DNA of 64,000 bases. Source: Nonomuraea gerenzanensis. Its GTDB lineage: Bacteria > Actinomycetota > Actinomycetes > Streptosporangiales > Streptosporangiaceae. Both the position numbers and the translations under genes were made by a program. This document shows positions 9,301-16,507 of the stretch, piece by piece (the stretch's first letter is position 1; each line of letters begins with the position of its first letter). The notes under the pieces were generated by a model. It saw nothing but the letters and a program-made list of their open reading frames with translations, did no database searches and was not told the DNA's origin. The DNA is taken from assembly GCF_020215645.1 (NCBI RefSeq), contig NZ_CP084058.1, positions 3,348,001-3,412,000 of the forward strand. Reading direction: 5' to 3'.

Positions 9301-9433
9301 AGCTCAGCCATCCGGCGATATGGCCGGCGCTGGTGCCGGTCAGGTCCGGCCATGGAGGGAGATCTGGCCTTGAGGTGAAGGCGCTGGCGCGGATGACCGC
9401 GGCGTCGGCGTGTTCGAAGCGGGGGGTGATCAA
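6362..9433 (-). CDS. Lanthipeptide dehydratase LanB
   Basis: 1023 residues, normal for a full LanB. The N-terminal ~700 residues correspond to the glutamylation domain (for example RYLLRATSRATPFGVFAG near residue 95); the last ~280 form the elimination domain (SPWLYARLYAHPEAQ ... GAWFLRHHTPEPHLRLRL and DTYYPEPGRYGSG). LanB uses glutamyl-tRNA to activate Ser/Thr and then eliminates to Dha/Dhb. TTG at 9433 is chosen for AGGAAG five bases upstream; the upstream frame continues into the precursor gene and is not credible as coding. A hairpin separates it from the precursor. Confidence 0.88.
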   Translation of the reverse strand: MITPRFEHADAAVIRASAFTSRPDLPPWPDLTGTSAGHIAGWLSWLRHVRTDPAFVEAIEVASPILADQIAGVCAGRIQQPHRIQSAVQSTLRYLLRATSRATPFGVFAGVAATRIGDTTNLQRGKQHRALARPDSAWVTALIRRVEAHPGVLPQLPATVNNLVFARGERLVLPCRLAPGQTGTCDLTVRNTAPVQAVMKAARTPIRIGRLGAILIEAFPDHAPHDLDALLAALAEHGILLTSINPPMTVTDPLGHIITELARLPDPPLHLIEELQAIQKDLTHHGRTGSAVERHALRVSATKRMATMCDDITAELAVDLRLDWTAALPRAVATEAEAAASALVQLTPHPQGNPAWQAWHTAFLERWGIDAVVPLTHAVDTDIGIGYPAGYRTSTTTPAAPSLTPRDRTLLRLAQRAALEGGDVVLDETTLNNLATDADRPPHPVPHTELRFALHAPTLTAIDRGEFTLAVLSAARQAGTTAGRFLHLLEPTDRDRLTGTLAALPTLHPGAMLAQVSCPPLSARAANLARSPAITTVVPLGEHQPHSSQTLPLEDLAVSADAHRLFLLSLSRGQLVEPLMVNALDLRRATHPLARFLCEISTARAAACTPFSWGAATGLPFLPRVRYRRTILHPATWNIAATDLPGSRATWPQWEQAWRGHRDHHRIPDQVFLGEDDVRLQLDLTEPAHLSLLRTHLNRLQTATLTEAPSRDAYGWTGGHVHEIVLPLTTAPAKRATPPITRRYRPVHHHGHPPGVSPWLYARLYAHPEAQTHILTDHLPNLLSAWRHGPENGAWFLRHHTPEPHLRLRLPLHNPNRYGKAAQQASAWAEPLRNQGLLRGIVFDTYYPEPGRYGSGPTLTAAEQVFAADSAAVLAQLPLTDQAAPPAAVIAASLTNLTAAFTGSLPAGMDWLIHRIPRTATPAINRSLYDETMRLADPSGDWAAVQALPGGTQAVTAWRRRCHAVTRYRALLTTGHGPNADNVLASLLHLHHARMAGLDADSERLCLRLARAAALAHVHRNNQ

Positions 9434-9473
9434 CGGTTCTTCCTGACGCGAATGAGCAGGTGAAGACAGGCCA

Positions 9474-9505
9474 GGGGACCGGCTGTGTTTCTCGGGCCGG
9501 TCCCC
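9474..9505 (-). terminator. Hairpin between lanthipeptide precursor and lanB (possible attenuator)
   Basis: GGGGACCGGC and GCCGGTCCCC form a perfect 10-bp stem with a 12-nt loop, in the 82-bp gap after the precursor stop. There is no long U tract after it on the minus strand, so partial termination or 3' protection of the short precursor mRNA is more likely than full termination. Confidence 0.6.
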
Positions 9506-9515
9506 CAAGGGGTTG

Positions 9516-9665
9516 TTAGCAGGTGACGCCGGCGCTGTCGTCGGTGCCGCCGCAGCCGTCACCGGTGCAGTCCTCTGAGTCGACCCTGGCGGCCGTCACG
9601 TTGGCGCGGGTGAATCGCACGTCGAGGTCCAGGTCGCTGCGGCCTTGCTGGGTGCGGGCAGTCAT
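9516..9665 (-). CDS. FxLD-type lanthipeptide precursor
   Basis: 49 residues. The leader holds SDLDLDVRF (residues 10-18), the motif that names FxLD precursors, though the usual Phe is Leu here. The C-terminal half is rich in Cys, Thr, Ser and Asp: Cys at 33, 38 and 49, with Thr34, Thr41, Ser44 and Thr48 as possible dehydration sites and Asp36-Gly37 as a candidate aspartimide site for the methyltransferase. GGAAGGAG lies seven bases before the ATG. It sits between the methyltransferase and lanB, the expected place. The mature product and its activity are unknown. Confidence 0.82.
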   Translation of the reverse strand: MTARTQQGRSDLDLDVRFTRANVTAARVDSEDCTGDGCGGTDDSAGVTC

Positions 9666-9710
9666 GGTGGTGCTCCTTCCATCGAAGAGAAATAGGGGTG
9701 GTGCGGTGCT

Positions 9711-10967
9711 TCACTGGGCCGGCTGCGGCCAGTGCAGCACGATCGTGGTGTGCCGCTTGTGCAGCACGAGACCGGCAGGCAGGCCGGTGTCCGGGGTTTC
9801 GGCCGGGTAGACGGTCATGCTGGGTGCCGGGCGGCCGTGCTGGTCCCACTGGCGGATCTGCTCGGCGAACGTCTCGGCCGCCTCCGCGGCGGTTGGGCCG
9901 TGGGCGTAGACGCCGAACTCGAACGTGGTTCGCTCGCGGTCGAGGGGACGCAGTTTGGCTCGGTAGGCGAGCGTCTGCCGGCTGATGGTCGCTGGGGTGC
10001 CCAACCGCCATGAGGGGGCGACAACACCGGCGTCGAGGGCTTCCTGTTTGGCGGTGAGGAGCGCGAATCCGTGCAGGTGAGTGGCCAGCCACAGGTCCTG
10101 GTCGTGGAAGGGCTGCCGTTTGCCTACCGTGACGCCCGACCAGGCTTCCGCTCGTGGCGTGGACAGCACCTCATCGAGGGTGGTGGTGTCGAGGTGCTGG
10201 TCTTCGTCCAGCCACAGGCCGGCCTTGTCGTGGAGAGGCACCGCGTGGCCCTGGTGCTGGCCGCTGCCCTGCATGGGTACGAAGCCGCACATCAGCGGTC
10301 GGCCGTGGCTTTCGAGGAGGGGACCGCGGCGGTCCAGCGCCCAGGATCGGGTCAGGCCGAGGGTCCGCAACGGCAGCACCAGGCGGCCGCCGTCGGCGAG
10401 TTGGCTCAGCCACGCCGGGGCGATGTCCCACGTCCCGGCCGTCACGATGATCGCGTCGAACACGCTGCCGGCCGCGCCGTACTCGCCGTCGCCCTGCATC
10501 ACCTGGACGTCGTCATAGCCTGCGGCGGCCAGGCATGCCTTGGCCCGGTCGATCACGTCTGAGTCGATGTCCATCGTGGTCACCGATCCGGTGGAGCCGA
10601 CCATCTCGCTCAGGAGGGATGCCTGGTAGCCGCCGCTGCCGATCTCCAGTACCCGCTTGCCGGACAGGTCGCCCGCCTGGCTGAGCATCATGGCGATGGT
10701 GGGCGGGGCGGATACCGTGCTGAGCATGATGCCCCGGTCGGCGTCCCGCTTGGCGACTACCGAGTCGCTACCGTAAGCCGCCTCGAGCGACGCGCCGGGC
10801 GTGAACAGATGCCGAGGCACCTTCCGCAGGGCGGCCTCGACCGCCGGGGGCACTGTGATCCCTAGCTGTTCCTGTCCGGCGATGATCTGGTCGACCATGG
10901 CGTCACGGAGAACCGCCGCTTGCTTGCCCGTCTCTGCGCTGTCACTTGCCATGTCGGACGTCGTCAC
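9711..10967 (-). CDS. FxLD-system protein-L-isoaspartate-type O-methyltransferase
   Basis: 418 residues. The first ~215 residues are PIMT-like: DQIIAGQEQLGI, VPRHLFTPG, then the SAM loop VLEIGSGGYQASLLSEMVG and DAIIVTAGTWDIAPAW. The last ~200 residues are the extra domain found in the FxLD-system methyltransferases. Related lanthipeptide PIMTs methylate a core Asp that then closes to aspartimide; the same is inferred here. GTG at 10967 is preferred to the upstream ATG at 11021 because AGGAG lies six bases before it. It is the first modification gene, 45 bp before the precursor. Confidence 0.83.
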   Translation of the reverse strand: MTTSDMASDSAETGKQAAVLRDAMVDQIIAGQEQLGITVPPAVEAALRKVPRHLFTPGASLEAAYGSDSVVAKRDADRGIMLSTVSAPPTIAMMLSQAGDLSGKRVLEIGSGGYQASLLSEMVGSTGSVTTMDIDSDVIDRAKACLAAAGYDDVQVMQGDGEYGAAGSVFDAIIVTAGTWDIAPAWLSQLADGGRLVLPLRTLGLTRSWALDRRGPLLESHGRPLMCGFVPMQGSGQHQGHAVPLHDKAGLWLDEDQHLDTTTLDEVLSTPRAEAWSGVTVGKRQPFHDQDLWLATHLHGFALLTAKQEALDAGVVAPSWRLGTPATISRQTLAYRAKLRPLDRERTTFEFGVYAHGPTAAEAAETFAEQIRQWDQHGRPAPSMTVYPAETPDTGLPAGLVLHKRHTTIVLHWPQPAQ

Positions 10968-11084
10968 GCTCGTCTCCTGTTCCTGGGCCGCCGTGCGAGC
11001 CGTGTCGATTCCGGTAGTCATAGGGTGGCCTGCGCTTTCTTGGTCGTGGTGGGCAACTGGCCGATGGTGGCCGGTGGTGGACTG

Positions 11085-11417
11085 CTACGAGGGCTCGCCA
11101 CGCCGCCCCTCGTCTGTCGGGATGGAGGTGTCGGGCTCCGGCCTCTCCTTGCGGCTGAGATGCTCGGCGTGGTGCCGTTTGACCAGGGCGATGTAGGTAT
11201 TGAGAGCCTGGCGGTAGCGGCCCCTGTTGGTCTCCTCATAACGATCGCCGCTTCGGCGCAGCACGAAGAAGACGCCGCCCCCGGACGCGAACTCATACAG
11301 CCCGCAGCACGAGGTGTGCCTGACTCGCAGCACGCCGCTCGGCGTGTACGGCTTCCACTCGAACGCGGGATCGTTCTGCTCTGGCGCAACCGTCTGAGGT
11401 CGGCCGGCTCCTGCCAA
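11085..11417 (-). CDS. Small hypothetical protein
   Basis: About 110 residues if the TTG at 11417 is used; the start is uncertain because the frame is open to 11750. The middle part (FEWKPYTPSGVLRVRHTSCC, then GLYEFASGGGVFFVLRRSG and YRQALNTYIALVKRHH) has the composition of real protein: a beta-rich half with a CC pair followed by a basic helix. No known family is recognised. It lies upstream of the lanthipeptide genes on the same strand, so a link to the cluster is possible. Confidence 0.5.
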   Translation of the reverse strand: MAGAGRPQTVAPEQNDPAFEWKPYTPSGVLRVRHTSCCGLYEFASGGGVFFVLRRSGDRYEETNRGRYRQALNTYIALVKRHHAEHLSRKERPEPDTSIPTDEGRRGEPS

Positions 11418-11692
11418 TGTCTGCTCTCTCCACCCGGGCCTGACTGTCTGCTGGCGTGGGATGAGCAGTAACGGGATCGTGGTCCTTGTCGGTGCGCTTG
11501 GGGCGTCACACGTCTGGTGAAGGCGGGGGAGACGGAAGGACAAGCGTGCGGAGGCGTCGCCCTCGACCCGGGCAACCATGTGAGCAGCGCGAGAGAACGC
11601 GACGTGCAGGGAAGACGTCCCCCTACGACCGGCCGGGCGCACACGCGGAGAGGCGGTCGGCCGGCTCGGCGCGGCCTCGTCCACGCCTTGAC

Positions 11693-12001
11693 TCAGCACC
11701 TGGGGCTCCTGCCGTGATGGCCGGGAAGCGTGTCCCTCAGCATGAGCCACGGCTCGAGACGAAGCTCTCCGATCCGCTCATTGACAGCCCGCAGCAGTTC
11801 CTGCGGGTTGGAGGCCTTGACGTAGATGCCCACGGGGGACGGGCCTTTGTAGAAGCCGGTGAGGTGACGCCCGGCTACCTCCCACAGCACGAGCAGGAGG
11901 CCGCCGTGCTGCTGCTGGAGCTGAGCAGCCCACGCCTGACCCGTGTCGTCGTTAGTGCCCGCGGGCCGGGCGACAGGAGGGGCGGTAGCACGGCTTCTCA
12001 T
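11693..12001 (-). CDS. Small hypothetical protein
   Basis: 102 residues. The centre reads HGGLLLVLWEVAGRHLTGFY then KGPSPVGIYVKASNPQELLRAV, a plausible alpha/beta fold. Its ATG overlaps the preceding stop as ATGA, so it is probably translated together with the 76-residue gene. No family is recognised. The 276-bp gap to the next small gene (11418-11692) shows nothing clear. Confidence 0.5.
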   Translation of the reverse strand: MRSRATAPPVARPAGTNDDTGQAWAAQLQQQHGGLLLVLWEVAGRHLTGFYKGPSPVGIYVKASNPQELLRAVNERIGELRLEPWLMLRDTLPGHHGRSPRC

Positions 12002-12228
12002 GTGAGCCCCTCGATCAGGTGCCGCTCGTCGGCACGGTGCCCCGGACTGGCTCCGTCCACTCGGAACTTCGGCCGTCCGAGCACGAGCGCGGGGCGCTCC
12101 TGCGTCGGGCGTGGTGACGTAGACCGGTCGTAACCTCGGGCGATCCGCCTGGGCTCCGCGAGGCTCTTCGGACGTGGACGGTCACCGGGAAAAGCGGTGT
12201 TCGCCGTGGTGAGCATGTTGTTCATCAC
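11998..12228 (-). CDS. Small hypothetical protein
   Basis: 76 residues, basic and Pro/Arg-rich, without Cys or membrane segments. Support comes mainly from the ATGA overlap with the next small gene and the position just before the divergent regulator promoter; coding character is weak and no clear ribosome-binding site is visible. It could be a regulatory peptide or a chance frame. Confidence 0.4.
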   Translation of the reverse strand: MMNNMLTTANTAFPGDRPRPKSLAEPRRIARGYDRSTSPRPTQERPALVLGRPKFRVDGASPGHRADERHLIEGLT

Positions 12229-12439
12229 GACGCCGTCCCACTGCGATCTGCGTACGTACCGATCGTGGCGGCTCTACGCTTCCTCATGGGTCAGGACCTC
12301 TTCCTGATCAAGGCCTCGGGATCCCCCGGTGTTCACGCACCGGGGCCGAGGCCGCCCTACTTCGTGGTGAAGGGCGCTGGTGGCTTCAGCCCTCGGGAGT
12401 AGCGTTGTCGGCACAGGCAGTGATGGTCTAGGGGTGGAC

Positions 12440-12482
12440 TGTCCGCAAGGGTGTACGCGGAGTTGCGGACACCCCTGCGGAC
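12440..12482. promoter_or_regulatory. Putative operator: TGCGGAC repeats before the XRE gene
   Basis: TGTCCGCA (12440-12447) and TGCGGACA (12464-12471) form an inverted pair 16 bp apart, and a third TGCGGAC follows at 12476-12482 as a direct repeat. They lie 18-60 bp before the ATG of the XRE regulator, in the divergent region 12229-12499 that also serves the small minus-strand genes. Autoregulation is a reasonable reading. Confidence 0.45.
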
Positions 12483-12499
12483 GCGACAGGGAGCGCCGC

Positions 12500-13678
12500 A
12501 TGGACATGGAGACGTTCGGTGGGACGCTTCGACGTCTACGGCTACGTGCTGATATGTCCCTGCGTGAACTGGCCCGGCTGGCTCATTGCAGCAAGACCCA
12601 CGTCGCCGATCTGGAGAGCGGGCGGCGCGCACCGACCCGGCCCATCGCCGGCGCCCTGGATGAGGCGCTGGAGGCCAAAGGTGAGCTCGTGGCCTTGGCC
12701 GACGACCGTCAGCGTGTCGTTGTGTGGCCGGCGGCGAGCATGGACGCGCTTCCGTCCGCCGCGGTGATCTCGGAAGATCCTCGCCGCTACGTGGACGGGA
12801 CCGTGGTGGGACAGCTGCACGTCCAGCTCGACGCGAGCAAAGCCGATGACGGTGCTCTCGGCCCGTCCGCCGCGTTGCCCAAAGTGCAGATCGTGCTTGC
12901 GGCCGTGCAGCGCTCCGTCCGCGAGGTGCGGCCTCAGATCCGGCGGCCACTGCTGGCCGTAGGAGCGGACGCCGCGGAGTTCGTGGGCTGGCTGTACCGC
13001 GATCTTGGGGATCTACCCACGGCAACGTACTGGTACGACCGGGCCATCGAGTGGGCCCAAGAAGCCGACGACGGCCCCATGCAGGGCTACGTGTTGCTGC
13101 GCAAGTCCCAGCTCGCCTACGACCGGCGCGATGCGCTGAAGGTGCTGACCTTGGCGGAAGCTGCCGGCCTTGAACGGTGGCAGTTGCCGGCGCAGGTCAG
13201 AGCCGAGGTCGCGCAACAGCAGGCCCGCGGCTATGCCATGGTCGGTGAGCCCATGGACAGGGTGGAGCGGGCGCTCGGCGAGGCCGTTCAGTGGCTCGAC
13301 ATGTTCGAGAGCGGCCGTGGCGACGGTGGTACGCACCTCAGCAGTACGTACGGCCGCGCCGACCTGACCTTGCGAACGGCCAGTTGCTACATCGAGGCCG
13401 GGCTGCCGGCGCGGGCGGCTGGCCTCTACCAGGAGGTATTGGACGGCACGTCGCTATCTCGACGGGACCGAGGCTACTTTCTGGCCCGCCGGGCCTTCTC
13501 GCTGGCTCTGGCCGGTCAACCCGACGAGGCCGCTGCTGTGGGCCTGGTGTCGGTGCGGCTTGCCAATACCACCAGTTCCCGGCGCACCAAACGAGAACTG
13601 GAACGCGCCGTTCGCGCTCTCGGGCCGTGGGCCGCGCGACCCGGACCGAGGGAACTGGAAGAGGCGCTACGTGCTTAG
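12500..13678 (+). CDS. XRE-family regulator with C-terminal TPR-like domain
   Basis: 392 residues. Residues 6-60 form a Cro/C1 helix-turn-helix (FGGTLRRLRLRADMSLRELARLAHCSKTH in outline, then ADLESGRRAPTRPIAGAL). Residues ~150-380 are helical repeats with TPR character (YRDLGDLPTATYWYDRAIEWAQEA; GYAMVGEPMDRVERALGEAVQWL). Such XRE-TPR proteins in actinomycetes often control nearby specialised-metabolite or lanthipeptide genes, sometimes through a peptide signal. The ATG has GGGAG seven bases upstream. It is divergent from the small genes ahead of the lanthipeptide cluster; the operator candidate at 12440-12482 suggests autoregulation. Confidence 0.8.
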   Translation: MDMETFGGTLRRLRLRADMSLRELARLAHCSKTHVADLESGRRAPTRPIAGALDEALEAKGELVALADDRQRVVVWPAASMDALPSAAVISEDPRRYVDGTVVGQLHVQLDASKADDGALGPSAALPKVQIVLAAVQRSVREVRPQIRRPLLAVGADAAEFVGWLYRDLGDLPTATYWYDRAIEWAQEADDGPMQGYVLLRKSQLAYDRRDALKVLTLAEAAGLERWQLPAQVRAEVAQQQARGYAMVGEPMDRVERALGEAVQWLDMFESGRGDGGTHLSSTYGRADLTLRTASCYIEAGLPARAAGLYQEVLDGTSLSRRDRGYFLARRAFSLALAGQPDEAAAVGLVSVRLANTTSSRRTKRELERAVRALGPWAARPGPRELEEALRA

Positions 13679-14502
13679 CGGTCCTGCTGGGTCAGCCACT
13701 CGGCTACCGTCCGGATGACGAACGCCTGCCACTCCTGGCTCTGCGGGTCAAGGTACTGCGGGTCATCGTGCACGGCGAAGCCGTGCTGAGCGCCGTCGAT
13801 CTCGACAAGCCGGCATGGCGCCCGAAACTGCGGCACTGCCGCCCTGGACGCTTCCACCGGCACGAAGGTGTCCTTGGTGCCGTGCACGATAAGCGTGGGC
13901 GCGGCCACCTCGCCGAGTGCTTCGTGGGGACGCAGCCAGAACACCTCGTTGTAGATGGCCCGTCCGTGCTTCAGGGCCGATGAGTGGAGGAGGTAGCCCT
14001 GGCTGCTCAGTTGCGACGCGGCCTCGTCGGTCAGGTGGTCGTTCTGCCAGAAGGGACGGCTGTCGATCGTGCGCTCTTTGTAGTTCAACCGAGGGTTGAA
14101 CAGCACCAGGCGGGAGATCTCGTCCGGGCACTTGGCGGCGTAGTAGGCCGTGATCCCGCCGGTGAAGCTCGTACCGAGCAAGGTGAGCTCTCCCGCGCCG
14201 GTCGCGTCACTGACGTGCCGCAGCGCGACGCGGATGTCGTTGAGGATGGCCGAGAGCGTCAGCTCTTCTTGACGACCCTCGCTGTCCCCATGGCCGCGCA
14301 GGTCGAAGCGCAGGGACGCCAGGCCGACGTCGCTCAACCCGCGGGCCAGCCGGGTGAAGAAGCCACCCTCCTCGCGTGTCACTCCGCCGCCATGCACCAG
14401 GACGACGGCATGACTGGGTGGTTCGGCTGGTGTGACGAGTGTTCCGGCGAGGTGAAGGCCGTCGATGGTGCGGATAGTGATCTCTTGCTCGGTTGCCGTC
14501 AC
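13675..14502 (-). CDS. Alpha/beta hydrolase
   Basis: 275 residues. Oxyanion region VVLVHGGGVTREEGG, nucleophile Ser in LLGTSFTGG, acid Asp in VHGTKDTFVP and His in DGAQHGFAV complete the triad; LRFDLRGHGDSEG is typical of the family. No signal peptide, so cytoplasmic esterase or lipase-like activity with unknown substrate. It converges on the XRE gene, the two stops overlapping by four bases. Confidence 0.82.
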   Translation of the reverse strand: MTATEQEITIRTIDGLHLAGTLVTPAEPPSHAVVLVHGGGVTREEGGFFTRLARGLSDVGLASLRFDLRGHGDSEGRQEELTLSAILNDIRVALRHVSDATGAGELTLLGTSFTGGITAYYAAKCPDEISRLVLFNPRLNYKERTIDSRPFWQNDHLTDEAASQLSSQGYLLHSSALKHGRAIYNEVFWLRPHEALGEVAAPTLIVHGTKDTFVPVEASRAAVPQFRAPCRLVEIDGAQHGFAVHDDPQYLDPQSQEWQAFVIRTVAEWLTQQDR

Positions 14503-14575
14503 CTACAGCAGCATAAAGACGGCTCCGTCAGCGTGGAAGCATCCACCATGGCCCGGCGGGAAGAGAAGCAAGGTC

Positions 14576-14873
14576 GCGTCCCCCACGTTCGACCTGTCCG
14601 ACAGCGAGACCGTGCAACGCGAGGCCGAACAGGCCAAGCAGATGGGCTTCTCCGGCAAGAGATCCGTGCACCCGCCACGCCGCCATCCTGCGCACGGTGT
14701 TCACCCCCTCGCCTGAAGAGCTCGCGCACGCCATCGTCGCCGCAGGCACACGCAGCAAAGGAGGAATCACCTCCGTCACTGGGCAGATGGTCGGGCTGCC
14801 CTTCTTCGCCGCAGCACAGCGCCTGATCGACACCGCCGCGCCGACACCCCGCGCACGCCCGGCCTTGCCTTGA
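14576..14873 (+). pseudogene. C-terminal remnant of an HpcH/HpaI (CitE-like) aldolase
   Basis: The forward translation reads SETVQREAEQAKQMGFSGK then RSVHP in one frame, and continues one base later (about 14675) as HAAILRTVFTPSPEELAHAI and ITSVTGQMVGLPFFAAAQRL before a stop at 14871-14873. That is the order of the C-terminal third of citrate-lyase beta-like proteins (GFxGK, IHP, VFxPSPEEL, MxGxPxxxxAxR). The N-terminal two thirds are absent and a single-base insertion breaks the frame, so it is a dead fragment. Confidence 0.7.
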
Positions 14874-15161
14874 CACCGGGCGTGCAGGTGGGGGTTGATA
14901 TCGGGCCCCCCGTCCGGCGCGGAGGGGGCCGGGTGGGCGGGGCTGGTCGGGTTCGCCTCGCGTTGGGGGCGGGGCGAACCTGTTCCGGGCAAGGGAGAGA
15001 GCCGGGTCAGTCCCGGTCTCCGGATGGCGTGGTCGGAGGGTGGGCGGTAGCCGGAGGCGTCTCGTGTGGGGGCAGATTTCGCTGATGGAGATAGGGGTAG
15101 CGTTCCCTGGTGCGGTTAAGGCTGCTACCCCGCCAAGGTGTTGTTTTTGCGGGTCTTCCCG

Positions 15162-15264
15162 GTTTCGGGCAGTGCGTTGGGCGGCCCGACTCGTCTAGAG
15201 ACGAGTCTCGCGAATATGTGTGTGAGCTAATGGCTGGCTCTGTCGCTGCTGGTGTCCCGTGTGG
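15162..15264 (+). repeat. Hairpin-centred repeat, copy 1
   Basis: Roughly 100 bp shared with copy 2 at 15550-15656. The centre (15188-15207) is GACTCGTCT-AG-AGACGAGTC, a perfect 9-bp stem. It is followed in both copies by a GAATATGTGTG block, GAATGGCTGG-like sequence (TAATGGCTGG here), and CGCTGCTGG, and preceded by GTTTCGG and GGCCCGA. Confidence 0.6.
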
Positions 15265-15549
15265 CCTTTTATGGGGCCCTGGATGGGCGGGCCTGGTGGA
15301 GTCGTCCCGCGTCAGGGGCGGGGCGGCTTCGCCGTCGAGCCCAGTTCCCATAGGACGGGTGTGAGTAGTTGCCGTGTCTGCTCGCGTACGGACAGCAGGC
15401 CCGCTATCGCTGGTGTTGCGTTCGCTGTGGCGGGTTCACAAAGAGGGCGTTGATCGGTGTCGCGCTCGGTGTCGCGTTTTGTTGTCGCGTCCAGTGGTGC
15501 CGCTGAGAGCGCGACATCCGGTGGGTTGCCGTCTGCTCAGGTCATGCGA

Positions 15550-15656
15550 GTTTCGGCTGGTGCGATGGCCGGCCCGAATCGCCTTAAGGCGACTCCTGTG
15601 AATATGTGTGCGTGCGGGTGAATGGCTGGCCTGCCGCTGCTGGTTGTCCTGCGCGG
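15550..15656 (+). repeat. Hairpin-centred repeat, copy 2
   Basis: The centre (15576-15595) is GAATCGCCT-TA-AGGCGACTC. Compared with copy 1 the T-A pair at stem position 7 has become C-G, a compensating change, while one pair near the base is mismatched. Flanking blocks GTTTCGG, GGCCCGA, GAATATGTGTG and CGCTGCTGG are kept. Confidence 0.6.
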
Positions 15657-16058
15657 ACGCTTTCTCTCCTGTCTGTCTCCTTCTTCCCGGCGGGAAGCGG
15701 TCGGCCGCGGCCGGCCCCTGTTGTGACCTTGCCGCGAGCGGCGAGCAGTCTCCTCGTCTGGAGCGTCACCGGGGGTTGACATGTGGCGAGGCGGCGGGGT
15801 CGGGGAACCCGTGCGGGTGGGCATGGTCGTCGGGCGATCGGCCGGGGGACGCGCACGGCTTCGGTACCGCCGTAGGGCTGTTGGGCCGTGCGGGTGTGGC
15901 GGGGTGGGGCCTAGGCGGTGGTGAGCGTGTTGTCGGTCCCACGGGCGCGTTCGTGCCGCACGTGCCGCACGTGCCGCCTGTGCTGTCCGTCCTGGCGGCG
16001 CTGCCCGTGCTGTCTGTGTCGTCTGTGGAGGCGCTGGCGGAGATTTGTCTCCTAAGGT

Positions 16059-16076
16059 CGCGGTTTCGAAACCGCG
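16059..16076. repeat. 18-bp perfect palindrome
   Basis: CGCGGTTTCGAAACCGCG reads the same on both strands with no spacer. It stands alone in the gene-less stretch; it could be a dimeric protein-binding site. Confidence 0.4.
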
Positions 16077-16480
16077 TGCCGCTGTTGGCCGCTCGGCGCA
16101 AGTGCCGATGCGGCTTGGCCAAAGGTTGACCCGTCGTGCGGTCCCAACTCGGCCTTTCTGGCCGGTATTTCAATAAGTGACAGGGGTGAGCCCGTGCGCC
16201 GGATCGGGGCGTCTGATGGTGATCGTGCAGTCCGGCCACTTCGCCGAATCTCGATGCTGCGCCGTGCCGCCAGATGAAGCCGCCGCCATGCGATCAGCGC
16301 CAGGCTCTTCTGCGTCAGGCCGGCCGTCCTGCGTCGGGGGCAAGCAGCGGCACATGTCCGCGCCCGGTCGGCGCGCGGGCCGGGGCAGGTGACCAGCGGA
16401 TATCGCTTGACATGGGTGGTGGAGGTGGGCGTCGATACCGACCGCCCCGGACCGGCCGGTGGCCCCGGTACGTCCCCGCT

Positions 16481-16507
16481 ACGGGCCCATAACGGGCTTG
16501 TACGGGC
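16481..16507 (+). repeat. Helically phased ACGGGC repeats before the integrase
   Basis: ACGGGC occurs at 16481, 16492 and 16502, that is at 11- and 10-bp spacing, one turn of DNA apart, about 230 bp before the integrase start. This looks like binding sites for a protein such as an excisionase or regulator; no such gene is seen beside it. Confidence 0.35.

Noticed and set aside
12229..12499. A promoter with clear -35/-10 boxes for the XRE gene
   Set aside because: No hexamer pair with proper spacing stands out; only the TGCGGAC repeats can be supported.
15162..15656. Integron attC sites
   Set aside because: The stem is short with a 2-nt loop, no integron integrase is present, and no gene cassettes lie between the copies.
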